Part shown: piece by piece, positions 50,410 to 59,772 of the stretch | Layout of the letters: every line of letters starts with the position of its first letter | Position numbering within the stretch: the stretch's first letter is position 1 | Assembly (NCBI RefSeq): GCF_012070395.1 | Contig: NZ_JAAFYS010000003.1 | Location: 1-64,000, forward strand | Direction of reading: 5' to 3' | From: Pseudoroseicyclus tamaricis | GTDB taxonomy: Bacteria > Pseudomonadota > Alphaproteobacteria > Rhodobacterales > Rhodobacteraceae | DNA length: 64,000 nucleotides | Translations under genes and position numbers: made by a program | Notes under the pieces: model-generated | The model's input: the letters and a program-made list of their open reading frames with translations, nothing else | Told to the model about the DNA's origin: nothing | The model's database searches: none

Positions 50410-50858
50410 GTGGCCACCTTGCGCAGCCGCGTCTCGAGATCGGAGATGGTGCGCGCGAAGCCCTCGAGCTGCTCGCCCTCCTGCCAGAGCGCGGCGAGCT
50501 CCGAGACCTTGGGGTTGGCGAGAAGCCCGTTCACCGCGGCGCGGGCGCCCTCCAGCAGGCGGGGCTCGGCCTTCACCGCCTCGGCATGGGCCTTCATCTG
50601 CGCCTGCAGGCGGGCGGGGTCGCCGCCCATGGCGTAGTCCGACGGGCCGGCCGTGAACGGGCGGCCGTGACAGGCAGCGACGATCTCTCCCAGCGCAATG
50701 AGCTGGCCGCCGAGCGGCGCGTCGATGAAGCCGTCGCCCTCGGCATCGTTGGGCTCCTGCAGGACATCCAGCAGCACGCCGACGCCCTGCCCCTCGTAAT
50801 CGAGGAGCAGGTCCATCGCGTCATCATTGTCGAACGGTCCGGGGCCCCAGGCTCCCAT
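50406..50858 (-). CDS. DUF4259 family protein
   Basis: A 150-residue soluble protein that starts [16 protein letters not shown], the unmistakable N-terminal signature of DUF4259. The rest is helical, with a conserved-looking [10 protein letters not shown]. The family has no known role and is scattered in bacteria, usually as single genes. Here it is locked into the nuo operon, 11 bases after nuoI and overlapping the next gene's start. Confidence 0.88.
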   Translation of the reverse strand: MGAWGPGPFDNDDAMDLLLDYEGQGVGVLLDVLQEPNDAEGDGFIDAPLGGQLIALGEIVAACHGRPFTAGPSDYAMGGDPARLQAQMKAHAEAVKAEPRLLEGARAAVNGLLANPKVSELAALWQEGEQLEGFARTISDLETRLRKVAT

Positions 50859-50869
50859 GCGTCAGCTCC

Positions 50870-51364
50870 TCAGCGGTAGGGCGCGTCGATTTCGAGGTTG
50901 CGGGCGATCTCGGCTTCCCAGCGGTCGCCGTTCGCGAGGAGCTTTTCCTTGTCGTAGTAGAGCTCTTCGCGCGTCTCGGTGGAGAATTCGAAGTTCGGCC
51001 CCTCGACGATGGCGTCGACCGGGCAGGCCTCCTGGCAGAAGCCGCAGTAGATGCACTTCGTCATGTCGATGTCGTAGCGCGTGGTGCGGCGGGAGCCGTC
51101 CTCGCGCGGTTCGGCATCGATGGTGATCGCCTGCGCCGGGCAGATCGCCTCGCAGAGCTTGCAGGCGATGCAGCGCTCTTCGCCATTGGGATAGCGGCGC
51201 AGGGCGTGCTCGCCGCGGAAGCGGGGAGACAGGGGGTTCTTCTCGAACGGGTAGTTCACCGTGGGCTTGGGGGCGAAGAAGTACTTCATCCCCACCCGGA
51301 AGCCCTTGAAGAAATCGGCGAGCAAAAAGTACTTCGCCGCGCGGGTGTAATCGATCTGGCTCAT
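50870..51364 (-). CDS. nuoI: NADH-quinone oxidoreductase subunit I
   Basis: A 164-residue peripheral-arm subunit with two [4Fe-4S] clusters. [12 protein letters not shown] and [12 protein letters not shown] provide the eight ligands at about residues 60-110. The clusters (N6a and N6b) pass electrons toward quinone. Length and motifs are standard for alphaproteobacteria. The start overlaps the stop of the small gene upstream. Confidence 0.96.
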   Translation of the reverse strand: MSQIDYTRAAKYFLLADFFKGFRVGMKYFFAPKPTVNYPFEKNPLSPRFRGEHALRRYPNGEERCIACKLCEAICPAQAITIDAEPREDGSRRTTRYDIDMTKCIYCGFCQEACPVDAIVEGPNFEFSTETREELYYDKEKLLANGDRWEAEIARNLEIDAPYR

Positions 51365-51654
51365 CCGTGTGTGCCCTCCATGGGAGGCAGGTTCGGGTCA
51401 TTGCCCGGGTGCAGTTCGCTCGTCTCGTCGAAGCCCTCTTGCGGGCCTTTTGCAGCAGCGGCGGCGGCGCCGGGGCCTGTCAGCCCCTCCTCCTCCGCCC
51501 AGTCGAGCAGGACTTCGGCCACGTCTCCGGTGGAGAGGCGGAAGAGCCCCTGCCCGTCGTCCCGCGCGATCTGCAGGCTGCCCGTCATGTGGCGGGCGAG
51601 GTCGAAGAGCTCTCGCGCGCTCGCCTCCCCCACTGCCTTGGCGATATCGCCCAT
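51361..51654 (-). CDS. Small uncharacterised protein between nuoH and nuoI
   Basis: A 97-residue soluble protein. The N-terminal half is helical ([27 protein letters not shown]), the middle acidic and the end Pro/Gly-rich and probably disordered ([16 protein letters not shown]). It begins one base after nuoH and overlaps nuoI by four bases. I know no family for it. Co-translation with two complex I genes makes complex I biogenesis a reasonable guess. Confidence 0.6.
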   Translation of the reverse strand: MGDIAKAVGEASARELFDLARHMTGSLQIARDDGQGLFRLSTGDVAEVLLDWAEEEGLTGPGAAAAAAKGPQEGFDETSELHPGNDPNLPPMEGTHG

Positions 51655-51655
51655 A

Positions 51656-52693
51656 TCAGAGCCCCACGGCCCAGCGGGCCCAGAAGCCGTCGGCCACCTC
51701 GAAGCGGGCGAGGAAGGAGATCAGCACCACCCAGGCCAGCGACAGGGGCAGGAAGACCTTCCAGCCGAGCCGCATGAGCTGGTCGTAGCGGTAGCGGGGG
51801 GTCACGGCCTTCACGAGGGCGAAGATGAAGAAACAGAAGAGGACCTTCAGGAACATCCAGAGGAAGCCGTCGGGCAGGAACGGGACGGGCGACAGCCAGC
51901 CGCCGAGGAACAGCAGCGAGACCAGCGCGCACATCAGCACCATGGCGACGTATTCGCCGATCATGAACAGCAAGAACGGCGTCGAGGAATATTCCACCTG
52001 GTAGCCGGCCACGAGCTCCGATTCCGCTTCCGGCAGGTCGAAGGGCGGGCGGTTCGTCTCCGCCAGCGCGGAGATGAAGAAGAGGAACAGCATCGGGAAG
52101 TGCGGCAGCCAGTACCAGCCGAGGATGCCCCAGCCCGTCTCCTGCGCGTAGACGATGGCGGAGAGGTTCATCGAGCCGGTCGAGATGATGACGCCGATGA
52201 TGATCAGGCCGATGGAGACTTCGTAGGAGATCATCTGCGCGGCGGAGCGCAGGCTCCCCAGGAACGGGTACTTCGAGTTCGACGCCCAACCCCCCATGAT
52301 CACGCCATAAACCTCCAGCGAGGAGATGGCGAAGACGTAGAGGATGGCGACGTTGATGTTGCTCATCACCCAGCCATCGTTGAACGGGATGACCGCCCAG
52401 GCGACGACGGGAAGCGCGAAGGAGAGGAGCGGCGCGAGGAAGAAGACCGTCCGGTCCGCACCGGCGGGGACGATCACCTCCTTCACGAGGTACTTCAGGA
52501 AGTCGGCAAAGCTCTGCAGCAGGCCGAAGGGGCCGACGACGTTCGGGCCGCGGCGGATCTGCACGGCCGCCCAGACCTTGCGGTCGGCATAGAGCAGGAA
52601 GGCCAGCAACACGAGCAGCGGCACGAGGATCAGGAGGCATTGCCCGATGATGACGAGCAGGATGCCAACGGCTGTTTCGGTGAAGAAGGACAT
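51656..52693 (-). CDS. nuoH: NADH-quinone oxidoreductase subunit H
   Basis: A 345-residue membrane subunit with eight or nine helices that forms much of the quinone channel. [31 protein letters not shown] and [24 protein letters not shown] are invariant NuoH blocks that line the quinone site. I start at ATG 52693; the frame extends 14 codons upstream without conserved sequence. The small lipoprotein gene upstream ends 11 bases before the start. Confidence 0.96.
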   Translation of the reverse strand: MSFFTETAVGILLVIIGQCLLILVPLLVLLAFLLYADRKVWAAVQIRRGPNVVGPFGLLQSFADFLKYLVKEVIVPAGADRTVFFLAPLLSFALPVVAWAVIPFNDGWVMSNINVAILYVFAISSLEVYGVIMGGWASNSKYPFLGSLRSAAQMISYEVSIGLIIIGVIISTGSMNLSAIVYAQETGWGILGWYWLPHFPMLFLFFISALAETNRPPFDLPEAESELVAGYQVEYSSTPFLLFMIGEYVAMVLMCALVSLLFLGGWLSPVPFLPDGFLWMFLKVLFCFFIFALVKAVTPRYRYDQLMRLGWKVFLPLSLAWVVLISFLARFEVADGFWARWAVGL

Positions 52694-52704
52694 GGGGCTC
52701 CTCG

Positions 52705-53103
52705 TCAAACCGTCGGGATACCGGCCTGGGCGCACTGGGCGACCGTTACCTCGGCATCAATGGTGCGCAGGCCCTCGGGCAGCGCCGCCGAAATGGTGTA
52801 AACAGCATCCGCCCGCCAGATGCCACCCTCTTCCTCGGTCAGCGTGCGCACGTGGCGCGCAAAGCCGTAGCCGCGGATCAGGGTGTACTGAGCGGCGGCG
52901 CATTCGGCGTAGCGGCTGACCGCCTCCGCCCCGCCCGCGCCGCGCATGGCCACCTCGAAATCGACGAGATCGCCGTCGAGCAGCCGGGTCGCGACGCCGA
53001 GGTATTCCGCGGGTGGAGCGGCATGCGCGGCGGGCGCCGGCGCGTCGCAGCCGGCAGCGGCAGGCAGGGCCATGAGGGGAAGAAGTCGCGCCAACCCTCT
53101 CAC
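52705..53103 (-). CDS. Small lipoprotein within nuo operon
   Basis: A 132-residue predicted lipoprotein with lipobox AAGC (about Cys19) and a Pro/Ala linker, then a compact domain with the pattern [23 protein letters not shown] and [16 protein letters not shown]. It resembles small periplasmic lipoproteins found near nuoG in relatives, without a known role. The GTG start overlaps the nuoG stop (GTGA). Confidence 0.65.
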   Translation of the reverse strand: MRGLARLLPLMALPAAAGCDAPAPAAHAAPPAEYLGVATRLLDGDLVDFEVAMRGAGGAEAVSRYAECAAAQYTLIRGYGFARHVRTLTEEEGGIWRADAVYTISAALPEGLRTIDAEVTVAQCAQAGIPTV

Positions 53104-55121
53104 TCCGCGGCGATCTTTTCGGCGTCGCGGGCAGCCGCCCGGGACGACAGCTCGGCCATCAGGGCCGAGGCGCGGGCGATGGGGTTGGTCAGGTAGAAGT
53201 CGGTGACGGGGGAGACGAAGGCGCCCTGCCCCATCTCGCCGCCGGCCTCGGGGATGTCGCCGTCGTTCTCCATCACCTCGTCGATCTCGCCGAGATGCGG
53301 CACCGCCTCGATCAGTTTGGCACGCAGCTGCGGCAGGCTGTCGAAGGGCAGCACCTGCCCCAGCTCACCCGAGAGGGCGCGCAGGATGGCCCAGTTCTCC
53401 TTCGCCTCGCCGGGCGGGAAGGCGGCGCGGCCGGTCAGCTGCGGGCGGCCTTCGGTGTTCACGAAGAGCCCCGCTTCCTCGACGTAGCAGGCCGCGGGCA
53501 GGATGACGTTGGCGCGGTGGGCACCGCGGTCGCCGTGGGAGCCCTGGTAGATGACAAAGGCACCCTCGGGCATGTCGAGTTCGTCGGCGCCGAGGTTGTA
53601 GATCACGTCGCCGCCCATCGCCTGCTCCAGCCCGCCGGGGGCCACGGCGCCGACATCCAGCGCGCCGACGCGGGAGGCGGCGGTGTGCAGGATCATGACG
53701 CGGGAGCCGGCGGCCTTGGCCGTCTTCAGCGCGGTGGCGAGGACGGCGGCGCCGTCGTCGCCCGTCAGCGCGCCCTGCCCGATGATCATGACGCCGGCGC
53801 TGTCCTGCTTGTCGGAATGATCCTGCTCGGCGAGCCAGGCCAGCTTGTCGCGGCCGGTGCCGATATGGGCGACATCGTAGGTCAGATCGGCGTCGGGCCC
53901 GATGCGGGCGACCTTGGTGCCGCGCAGCCACGCCCGGCGGATGCGGGAGTTCAGCACCGGCGCCTCTTCGCGCGGGTTGGTGCCGATCAGGATGATGTTG
54001 TCGGCTGTGTCGATATCTTCGATCCGGGCGTTGCCGACATAGGCCAGCCGGTTGCCGGCGGGCAGCTTGGCGCCATCGGTGCGGCATTCGACGACACCGC
54101 CCTGCCCCTCGATCAGGGTCTTGAGGGCGAAGGCGGCCTCCGCCGGGGCGAGATCGCCGATCAGGCCGGTGAGGCTCTTCGCTCCCTTGACCGCCTCGGC
54201 GGTCTTCTGGAGCGCCTCGCCCCAGCTGGCGGCGCGCAGCTTGCCGTTCTCGCGGATATAGGGCTTGTCGAGCCGCTGGCGGCGCAGGCCGTCCCAGACG
54301 AAGCGCGTCTTGTCGGAGATCCACTCCTCGTTCACGCCGTCATGGTTGCGGGGCAGGATGCGCATGACCTCGCGCCCCTTCGCGTCGACGCGGATGCTGG
54401 AGCCGAGGGCGTCCATCACGTCGATGGATTCGGTCTTGCTCAGCTCCCACGGGCGGGCCGTAAATGCATAGGGTTTGGAGACGAGGGCGCCGACGGGGCA
54501 GAGATCGATGATGTTGCCCTGCATGTTGGAATGCAGCGTCTCGCCGAGGTAGCTGGTGATCTCGGCATCCTCGCCGCGGCCCGTCTGGCCCATCGTGTAG
54601 ATGCCGGCGACCTCGGTCGTGAAGCGCACGCAGCGGGTGCAGGAGATGCAGCGCGTCATATGCGTCTCGACCAGCGGGCCGAGATCGAGATCCTCCGTCG
54701 CCCGCTTCGGCTCGCGGTAGCGGGAGAAGTCGACGCCATAGGCCATCGCCTGGTCCTGCAGGTCGCATTCGCCGCCCTGGTCACAGATCGGGCAGTCGAG
54801 CGGGTGGTTGATGAGCAGGAACTCCATCACCCCCTCGCGGGCCTTCTTCACCATGGGGGAGTTGGTCTTCACGACCGGCGGCTCGCCGTTCTTGCCGGGG
54901 CGCAGGTCCTTGACCTGCATGGCGCAGGAGGCGGCGGGCTTGGGCGGGCCGCCGACGATTTCGACGAGGCACATCCGGCAGTTGCCGGCGATGGAGAGGC
55001 GCTCGTGATAGCAGAAGCGCGGGATCTCGATGCCCGCTTCCTCGCAGGCCTGGATCAGCGTCATCGCGCCGGGGACCTCGATCTCCTGGCCGTCGATGAT
55101 GACTTTCTTGAGGTCTGTCAT
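53100..55121 (-). CDS. nuoG: NADH-quinone oxidoreductase subunit G
   Basis: A 673-residue iron-sulfur subunit of complex I. The N-terminal [2Fe-2S] domain has [15 protein letters not shown], and H-x(3)-C-x(2)-C-x(5)-C ([14 protein letters not shown]) is the cluster N5 site. CISCTRC follows for the next [4Fe-4S] cluster. The large C-terminal domain keeps the molybdopterin-enzyme fold without metal cofactor. Electrons pass through it from NuoE/F to NuoI. It is the first nuo subunit present in the window. Confidence 0.96.
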   Translation of the reverse strand: MTDLKKVIIDGQEIEVPGAMTLIQACEEAGIEIPRFCYHERLSIAGNCRMCLVEIVGGPPKPAASCAMQVKDLRPGKNGEPPVVKTNSPMVKKAREGVMEFLLINHPLDCPICDQGGECDLQDQAMAYGVDFSRYREPKRATEDLDLGPLVETHMTRCISCTRCVRFTTEVAGIYTMGQTGRGEDAEITSYLGETLHSNMQGNIIDLCPVGALVSKPYAFTARPWELSKTESIDVMDALGSSIRVDAKGREVMRILPRNHDGVNEEWISDKTRFVWDGLRRQRLDKPYIRENGKLRAASWGEALQKTAEAVKGAKSLTGLIGDLAPAEAAFALKTLIEGQGGVVECRTDGAKLPAGNRLAYVGNARIEDIDTADNIILIGTNPREEAPVLNSRIRRAWLRGTKVARIGPDADLTYDVAHIGTGRDKLAWLAEQDHSDKQDSAGVMIIGQGALTGDDGAAVLATALKTAKAAGSRVMILHTAASRVGALDVGAVAPGGLEQAMGGDVIYNLGADELDMPEGAFVIYQGSHGDRGAHRANVILPAACYVEEAGLFVNTEGRPQLTGRAAFPPGEAKENWAILRALSGELGQVLPFDSLPQLRAKLIEAVPHLGEIDEVMENDGDIPEAGGEMGQGAFVSPVTDFYLTNPIARASALMAELSSRAAARDAEKIAAE

Positions 55122-55377
55122 GGCACTGGCCCCTTTCGCCCGCGGGCGGCGCCTCTCCGGCGGCGCCGGTTTTCCGGCCTTCTATCGCGGCTCGGCGGGG
55201 GTGAAAAGGGAGGAGCGCCCACATTCACGCCGCGGCGCGGGGGTGAGGCCGATGACAGATGCCTCGATGGGCAGAGGTCGGGGTGCGGGGGCGTCTGGCG
55301 CATCGTCTGCGGGCGCCGGGCGGTGGGGCGCGCTTTATAGCAGCCGAGGCCGTCGCCGATCCGGGCGGAGGATCAAG

Positions 55378-55690
55378 ACCGGAAACAGCCCTGCGCCTTT
55401 GGCGCGCACCGGGGACATAGCGGAGATGTTGCGAAAGGTGGGTTGGAAACCCACCCGACGCGTGAAGCGCTACGCCAATAGCCCCACGCTCGCAGGCGCA
55501 GGGCGAGCGCCGGCACGTGGGGTGGCGCTCCACCGTCACCGCGGCGCGCTTTATGGTGCCACCACCTCCCCGCTCAGACCTCTGCGCAAACGGCACCGGA
55601 GCGCCATCCCGCGGGCGGGCCGGCGCTTGCCCTGCGCCTTTGGCGCGCACCGGCCAGGGGGAGAAGCGGGACCGGCGCGCCGCTGGCGCA
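55378..55690. repeat. Palindromic element, partial copy B
   Basis: This region contains a GGTGGGTT palindrome (55437-55455), then the same left arm (55492-55531) and right arm (55595-55645) as the 272-bp element at 13927. Arm spacing is nearly the same in both. An extra CCCTGCGCCTTTGGCGCGCACCGG-like fragment of the right arm lies at 55390-55413. The far terminal repeat is missing, so this copy is decayed or rearranged. No gene is apparent in 55122-55780, upstream of nuoG. Confidence 0.7.
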
Positions 55691-55752
55691 CTTTTGCATG
55701 ACCCCGCCTCGCGAGGATCCGGGAGAACTCGCCGGCACAACTCGACCCGTAG

Positions 55753-55770
55753 GCCGGGCTTCAGCCCGGC
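55753..55770. repeat. Short perfect hairpin
   Basis: GCCGGGCTTCAGCCCGGC forms an eight-base stem with a two-base loop, just after the DUF5333 stop (minus strand). REP-like hairpins with this core are common between bacterial genes; it could protect the mRNA end. Confidence 0.6.
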
Positions 55771-55780
55771 AGGCCCGCTC

Positions 55781-56230
55781 CTACCGCAGGAGCTGCCCCA
55801 CCGGCGTGCCCGCCGCGATCTGGGCGCGGCCGACGGCGCAGTGGCTGGCCTCGTCGCCCGGCTGGGCACCCAGCTCGACGAGGCGGGCGCGGGCGATTCC
55901 CTCCAGGCGATCCTTCTCGGCCCGGTTGCTGGTGAAGGCGTCGATCTCGTCCTCGGTGTAGCCGAGCTCGCGGGCATGGTTCTGCAGGCCGTTGAGCACC
56001 GCCACGCCGCGCAGCCAGCGGGCGCCGATGGAGTCGCAGCGCTCCGAGATCTCATAGGCGATGGCGGTGTTGATGAGCCCCTCGGTGATCTGCGTCACCT
56101 GGCCGAGCGCCGGCTTGGCGGCGCTGGCGCCGGCAAGGATGGAAAAGCCCAGCATCACGCCGGCGGCGGTGGTGATGTGGGCGGCTGCTTTCCTCGAGGG
56201 GCGGCGGCGGGACTTTCGGGGCTTCGGCAT
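55781..56230 (-). CDS. DUF5333 family protein
   Basis: A 149-residue protein. A basic N-terminus (MPKPRKSRRRPSRKAA) and one hydrophobic stretch are followed by a domain matching DUF5333: ERCDSIGARWLRGVAVLN, ELGYTEDEIDAF and DEASHCAVGRAQIAAGTPVGQLLR. Members usually sit inside Rhodobacterales nuo operons, between nuoF- and nuoG-side genes. Here it is the only gene left upstream of nuoG. The two Cys residues may form a periplasmic disulphide. ATG 56230 is the first Met that fits the family. Confidence 0.82.
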   Translation of the reverse strand: MPKPRKSRRRPSRKAAAHITTAAGVMLGFSILAGASAAKPALGQVTQITEGLINTAIAYEISERCDSIGARWLRGVAVLNGLQNHARELGYTEDEIDAFTSNRAEKDRLEGIARARLVELGAQPGDEASHCAVGRAQIAAGTPVGQLLR

Positions 56231-56364
56231 CGTATCGCTCTCCGGCGTTTGGGTCTTCTGCTCTGCCGTCGAGATTGGACCGAAGCCGCTGCTATTCAAT
56301 ATCGCGTTTGCGAGAGCCGCCCGTGGCAGGCGACAACCCGCCAAGGGCGATCACGCGGCGCCGA

Positions 56365-56751
56365 TCACGCGGCGGTCGCCGCCGCGCCGTCCTCGCCGCG
56401 CGAATCGTAGGCGGCGCGGGCCGCCTCGATCCGGTCGGCATTGCTGGCCGTCCAGTCGGCGAGCGCCTGCACCGGGCAGAGGAGTTCCCGCCCCAGATCC
56501 GTCAGCGCGTATTCCACCATCGGCGGCGTCACCGGCGTCACCGTGCGGCGGACGAAGCCGTCCCGCTCGAGGTTGCGCAGCGTGGCGGAGAGCATCTTCT
56601 GGCTGATGTCGCCGATCTCTCGCTTGAGCGCGTTGAAGCGCTTCGCCTCCGGCTGCAGGGCGCGGATGACGAGGATGACCCACTTGTCGCCGACCCGGCT
56701 GAGCAACTGGCTGATCCGCAAGCAGGTTTCCTGCGGGTGACCTTCTTCCAT
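56365..56751 (-). CDS. HxlR-family transcriptional regulator
   Basis: A 128-residue winged-helix regulator. VGDKWVILVIRAL, RFNALKREIGDISQKMLSATLRNLERDGFVRR and VEYALTDLGREL are standard HxlR motifs. Cys10 lies just before the DNA-binding domain and Cys92 near the dimer helix, positions comparable to redox-sensing members such as YodB. It is divergent from an FMN reductase gene and probably represses it through the palindrome at 56816; loss of repression by electrophiles or quinones is inferred. Confidence 0.92.
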   Translation of the reverse strand: MEEGHPQETCLRISQLLSRVGDKWVILVIRALQPEAKRFNALKREIGDISQKMLSATLRNLERDGFVRRTVTPVTPPMVEYALTDLGRELLCPVQALADWTASNADRIEAARAAYDSRGEDGAAATAA

Positions 56752-56815
56752 CGAGGTGCCTTCCTATCGAACGGGTGCCTTCTTGCGGGATAGCTCTCGC
56801 TCCCCGATATGCAGC

Positions 56816-56834
56816 TAGTAACGATTCGTAACTA
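56816..56834. promoter_or_regulatory. Candidate HxlR operator
   Basis: TAGTAACGA-T-TCGTAACTA is an inverted repeat with one mismatched pair. It lies 17 bases upstream of the reductase start and 65 bases upstream of the regulator start, so it could control both directions. Confidence 0.6.
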
Positions 56835-56850
56835 CCCCAAGGAGCGACCT

Positions 56851-57450
56851 ATGTCCAAACTTCGTATTGCTCTCATCCTCTCCACCACCCGCGAGACGCG
56901 CTTTGCCGACAAGCCCGCCGCCTGGCTGATGGATGTCGCCGCCGAGCGCGACGACCTGGAGCTTGAGATCCTCGACCTGCGCGACTTCGACCTGCCCTTC
57001 TTCGAGGCCCCGGCCTCCGACCTGTGGATGCCGGCGAGCGACCCCAAGGTCATCGCCTGGCAGGAGAAGCTGGCCGAGTATGACGGCTATGTCTTCCTCA
57101 CCGCCGAGTACAACCACTCGATCCCCGGCGAGCTGAAGAACGCCCTCGACCAGGCCTACATGCCCTTCGTGCGCAAGCCGATGGCCGCTTTCGGCTACGG
57201 CTCCATCGGTGGCGCCCGCGCCGTCGAGCACCTCCGCGGCATCGTCGTGGAGCTGCAGATGGTCCCCGTCCGCAGCGGCGTGAACCTCGGCGCGTCGGAC
57301 TTCTTCAAGGTCCACCCGCTCGGCGCCAACGGCCCGATGAGCGACGTCGACGGCGTGCTGCGCCCCTCGGCCACCGCGATGCTCGACGATCTCGCCTGGT
57401 GGGCCACGGCCCTCAAGCCGGCGCGCGAGGCGACGGCCGCCGCGAGCTGA
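56851..57450 (+). CDS. NADPH-dependent FMN reductase family oxidoreductase
   Basis: A 199-residue flavodoxin-fold enzyme. ALILSTTRETRFADKPAAWL is the FMN-phosphate loop, LTAEYNHSIPGELKNALDQ the isoalloxazine-contacting motif and FGYGSIGGARAVEHLR the later flavin site. It probably reduces FMN, quinones or azo compounds with NADPH. ATG 56851 is set by an ideal AAGGAG. Divergence from an HxlR gene suggests induction by reactive electrophiles. Confidence 0.92.
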   Translation: MSKLRIALILSTTRETRFADKPAAWLMDVAAERDDLELEILDLRDFDLPFFEAPASDLWMPASDPKVIAWQEKLAEYDGYVFLTAEYNHSIPGELKNALDQAYMPFVRKPMAAFGYGSIGGARAVEHLRGIVVELQMVPVRSGVNLGASDFFKVHPLGANGPMSDVDGVLRPSATAMLDDLAWWATALKPAREATAAAS

Positions 57451-57511
57451 GCCATCACGAGATGCGGCAGGGCGCTGGCCGAGCGCCGCGCCCTGCTCTA
57501 TCTTGGCTGTC

Positions 57512-57946
57512 ATGTTCACGAACCTCATCCGCCGGCTGACCGAGCCGGAGCCCGGCCGCCTCCCGGAGCCCGACGAGCGGCTCGCCGTGGCCGGCCTTCT
57601 GGTGCGCATCGCGCGGACCGATCATGATTACGCCGAGGCCGAGATCCGCCAGATCGACGCGCTTCTCGCACGGCGCTACGGCATGTCCCCCTTCGAGGCG
57701 GCGAAGCTGCGCGGCGAGGCCGAGGCGCTGGAGGCCGAGGCCCCCGACACCGTCCGCTTCACTCGCGCCATCAAGGATGCCGTGCCGCTCGAGGAGCGCG
57801 AAGCGGTCATCGAGGCCGCCTGGGCCGTCGCCCTCGCCGACGGGCAGCGCGACACCGACGAGACCTCCCTGATGCGGCTCGTCGCCCGGATGCTAGGCAT
57901 CGATGACACCGCCTCAAACCGGATCCGCAAGGGGCTGGAAGACTGA
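57512..57946 (+). CDS. TerB-family protein
   Basis: A 144-residue soluble helical protein of the tellurite-resistance TerB/DnaJ-like superfamily. LAVAGLLVRIARTDHDYAEAEIRQIDALL and AAWAVALADGQRDTDETSLMRLVARMLGI are the paired acidic-helix motifs that suggest divalent metal binding. Lone TerB-like genes are common in alphaproteobacteria and are not proof of tellurite resistance. ATG 57512 begins the family sequence; no clear ribosome site is seen. Confidence 0.85.
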   Translation: MFTNLIRRLTEPEPGRLPEPDERLAVAGLLVRIARTDHDYAEAEIRQIDALLARRYGMSPFEAAKLRGEAEALEAEAPDTVRFTRAIKDAVPLEEREAVIEAAWAVALADGQRDTDETSLMRLVARMLGIDDTASNRIRKGLED

Positions 57947-57988
57947 AGGTCTCGGTCTGGCAGAAGGTTGCGCGGGGGCCCGAGCCTG

Positions 57989-58037
57989 CGTGGGGGCCAG
58001 CCCCCACACCCCCGCGGTATTTGTGGCCAGATGAAAT
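57989..58037 (+). repeat. G/C-run hairpin repeat, copy 4
   Basis: TGGGGGCCAGCCCCCA forms a hairpin, followed by CACCCCCGCGG and the tail TATTTGTGGCCAGATGAA. The tail matches copy 2 (31541) and points to the PhnD-like gene 30 bases downstream. Confidence 0.75.
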
Positions 58038-58067
58038 GGATCGTGAGCGGTCCGTCGGGGCGGCGCC

Positions 58068-58829
58068 ATGATCGCGGCTCTGCCCATGTACCAGCGCGCC
58101 GAGAATGCCGCGGCCCATGCCGTGCTCTGGGCGCTGATCCGGGACGGGCTGCGGGTCCGGGGCATCGAGGCGCCCGAGGCGTTGGATGTAGAGACCGATC
58201 ACATGGAGGTCTGGGGGCGGCCCGATCTGGTGCTCAGCCAGATCTGCAACCTGCCCTACCGCGCCGTCTACCGGGAGCGGGTGACGCTGATCGGCGCCTC
58301 CGACTATGGGCTGAAAGACTGTGCGCCCGGCTATTATTACTCCTACTTCGTCGTGCCGAAGGACGACCCGGCGTCGCGGCCCGAGGAGGCGGCGGGATAT
58401 CCCCTCGACCACAATGACGGGCTCAGCCAGTCCGGCTGGGGGGCGGCGCAGCTCTGGGCGGCGGAGCGGGGATTCGCCTTCCCCGCGGGGAAGGCGACGG
58501 GGGCGCATAGCGCTTCGCTCGCCCGCCTCGCCGAGGGGCGCGGGCGGCTGGCGGCGATCGACGCCGTCACCTGGCGCAACCTGGAGCGCTGGGCGCCCGA
58601 GCAGGTGGCGGCGGTGAAGATCATCGGGCGGACGGGGGCGAGCCCGGGGCAGAGCTTCATCACCCGCGCCGGCGAGGATCCGGCCCCCTACAGCGCCGCC
58701 ATCGCCGAGGCGATCGGGGCGCTGCCGGCCGAAGAGGCGGCGACGCTGGGGCTGAAAGGCATCGTCCCCCTGCCCGCCTCCGCCTATGACCTGCCGCTTC
58801 CGCCCAAGCCGGAGGCATCTGCCGCCTGA
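58068..58829 (+). CDS. PhnD-like phosphate/phosphonate-binding-type protein
   Basis: A 253-residue protein of the PhnD substrate-binding superfamily. LPMYQRAENAAAHAVLW at the start, GRPDLVLSQICNLPYR and DGLSQSGWGAAQL fit the two-lobed fold. It has no signal peptide, which is unusual for a solute-binding protein, so it probably acts in the cytoplasm, for example as a sensor or enzyme-like derivative. No phosphonate permease gene adjoins it. The following ABC genes are of the amino-acid type and begin 88 bases later. Confidence 0.78.
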   Translation: MIAALPMYQRAENAAAHAVLWALIRDGLRVRGIEAPEALDVETDHMEVWGRPDLVLSQICNLPYRAVYRERVTLIGASDYGLKDCAPGYYYSYFVVPKDDPASRPEEAAGYPLDHNDGLSQSGWGAAQLWAAERGFAFPAGKATGAHSASLARLAEGRGRLAAIDAVTWRNLERWAPEQVAAVKIIGRTGASPGQSFITRAGEDPAPYSAAIAEAIGALPAEEAATLGLKGIVPLPASAYDLPLPPKPEASAA

Positions 58830-58917
58830 TCGGGCAATTGCTCGAAACGGACGTGGCGACTTTATGGACAAGGCCGGAAAAATGGGCTCGACTGCCCTGC
58901 AGTCAGGGAAGAGATGC

Positions 58918-59703
58918 GTGCCGAACGACACCAACAGGCCCCCGGTTATCGAGATCAAGGATCTCCACAAGTCCTACGGGCAGCTCGAGGTGCTCAAGGG
59001 CGTGGATGTCTCCGCGCCCGCCGGCCACGTGCTGGCGATGATCGGCTCGTCGGGCTCGGGCAAATCCACCCTCCTGCGGTGCTGCAACCTCTTGGAGGAC
59101 AGCCAGCAGGGCGAGATCCGCATCAATGGCGAGGACGTGCGCTGGAAGGGCCAGGGGCCAAACCGGCGGCCGGCCGACCATGCGCAGCTCGTCCGCATCC
59201 GCACGAATCTCTCGATGGTGTTCCAGCAGTTCAACCTCTGGGCGCACATGACCGTTCTGCAGAACGTCATGGAGGCGCCGCTCACCGTGCTTCGCCGGCC
59301 CCGGGCCGAGGTGGAGGAGACGGCGCGCCGCTACCTCGACAAGGTCGGCATCGGCGACAAGGCCGAGGCCTGGCCCGCCCAGCTCTCCGGCGGGCAGCAA
59401 CAGAGGGCAGCCATCGCGCGGGCGCTGGCGATGGAGCCCAAGGCGCTGCTCTTCGACGAGCCGACCTCCGCCCTCGACCCCGAGTTGGAGCAGGAGGTGG
59501 TGCGGGTCATCAAGTCCCTCGCCGAAGAGGGGCGCACGATGATCCTCGTCACGCATGACATGAAGATGGCGCAGGACGTCGCCGACCATGTCGTCTTCCT
59601 CCACCAGGGGAAGATCGAGGAGGAGGGCCCGCCCGCCCAGCTATTCGGCCGCCCCGAGACGGCGCGGCTCCGCCAGTTTCTCTCCGCCACCCAGGCCGCC
59701 TGA
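58918..59703 (+). CDS. Polar amino-acid-type ABC transporter ATPase
   Basis: A 261-residue ABC ATPase of the HisP/GlnQ class. GSSGSGKS is the Walker A site, LSGGQQQRAAIARAL the signature and ALLFDEPTSALD the Walker B; THDMKMAQDVADHV has the switch His. I choose GTG 58918, with GGAAGAG upstream, over ATG 58864. Length and motifs fit histidine/octopine/arginine-type importers. It drives uptake through the two permeases encoded further on. Confidence 0.93.
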   Translation: MPNDTNRPPVIEIKDLHKSYGQLEVLKGVDVSAPAGHVLAMIGSSGSGKSTLLRCCNLLEDSQQGEIRINGEDVRWKGQGPNRRPADHAQLVRIRTNLSMVFQQFNLWAHMTVLQNVMEAPLTVLRRPRAEVEETARRYLDKVGIGDKAEAWPAQLSGGQQQRAAIARALAMEPKALLFDEPTSALDPELEQEVVRVIKSLAEEGRTMILVTHDMKMAQDVADHVVFLHQGKIEEEGPPAQLFGRPETARLRQFLSATQAA

Positions 59704-59772
59704 GGCCCGGGGCGCGGAGACGGAAAAGAAGGGCCCACAAGGGCCACCAACAGGATCAACAGGGAGACAATC

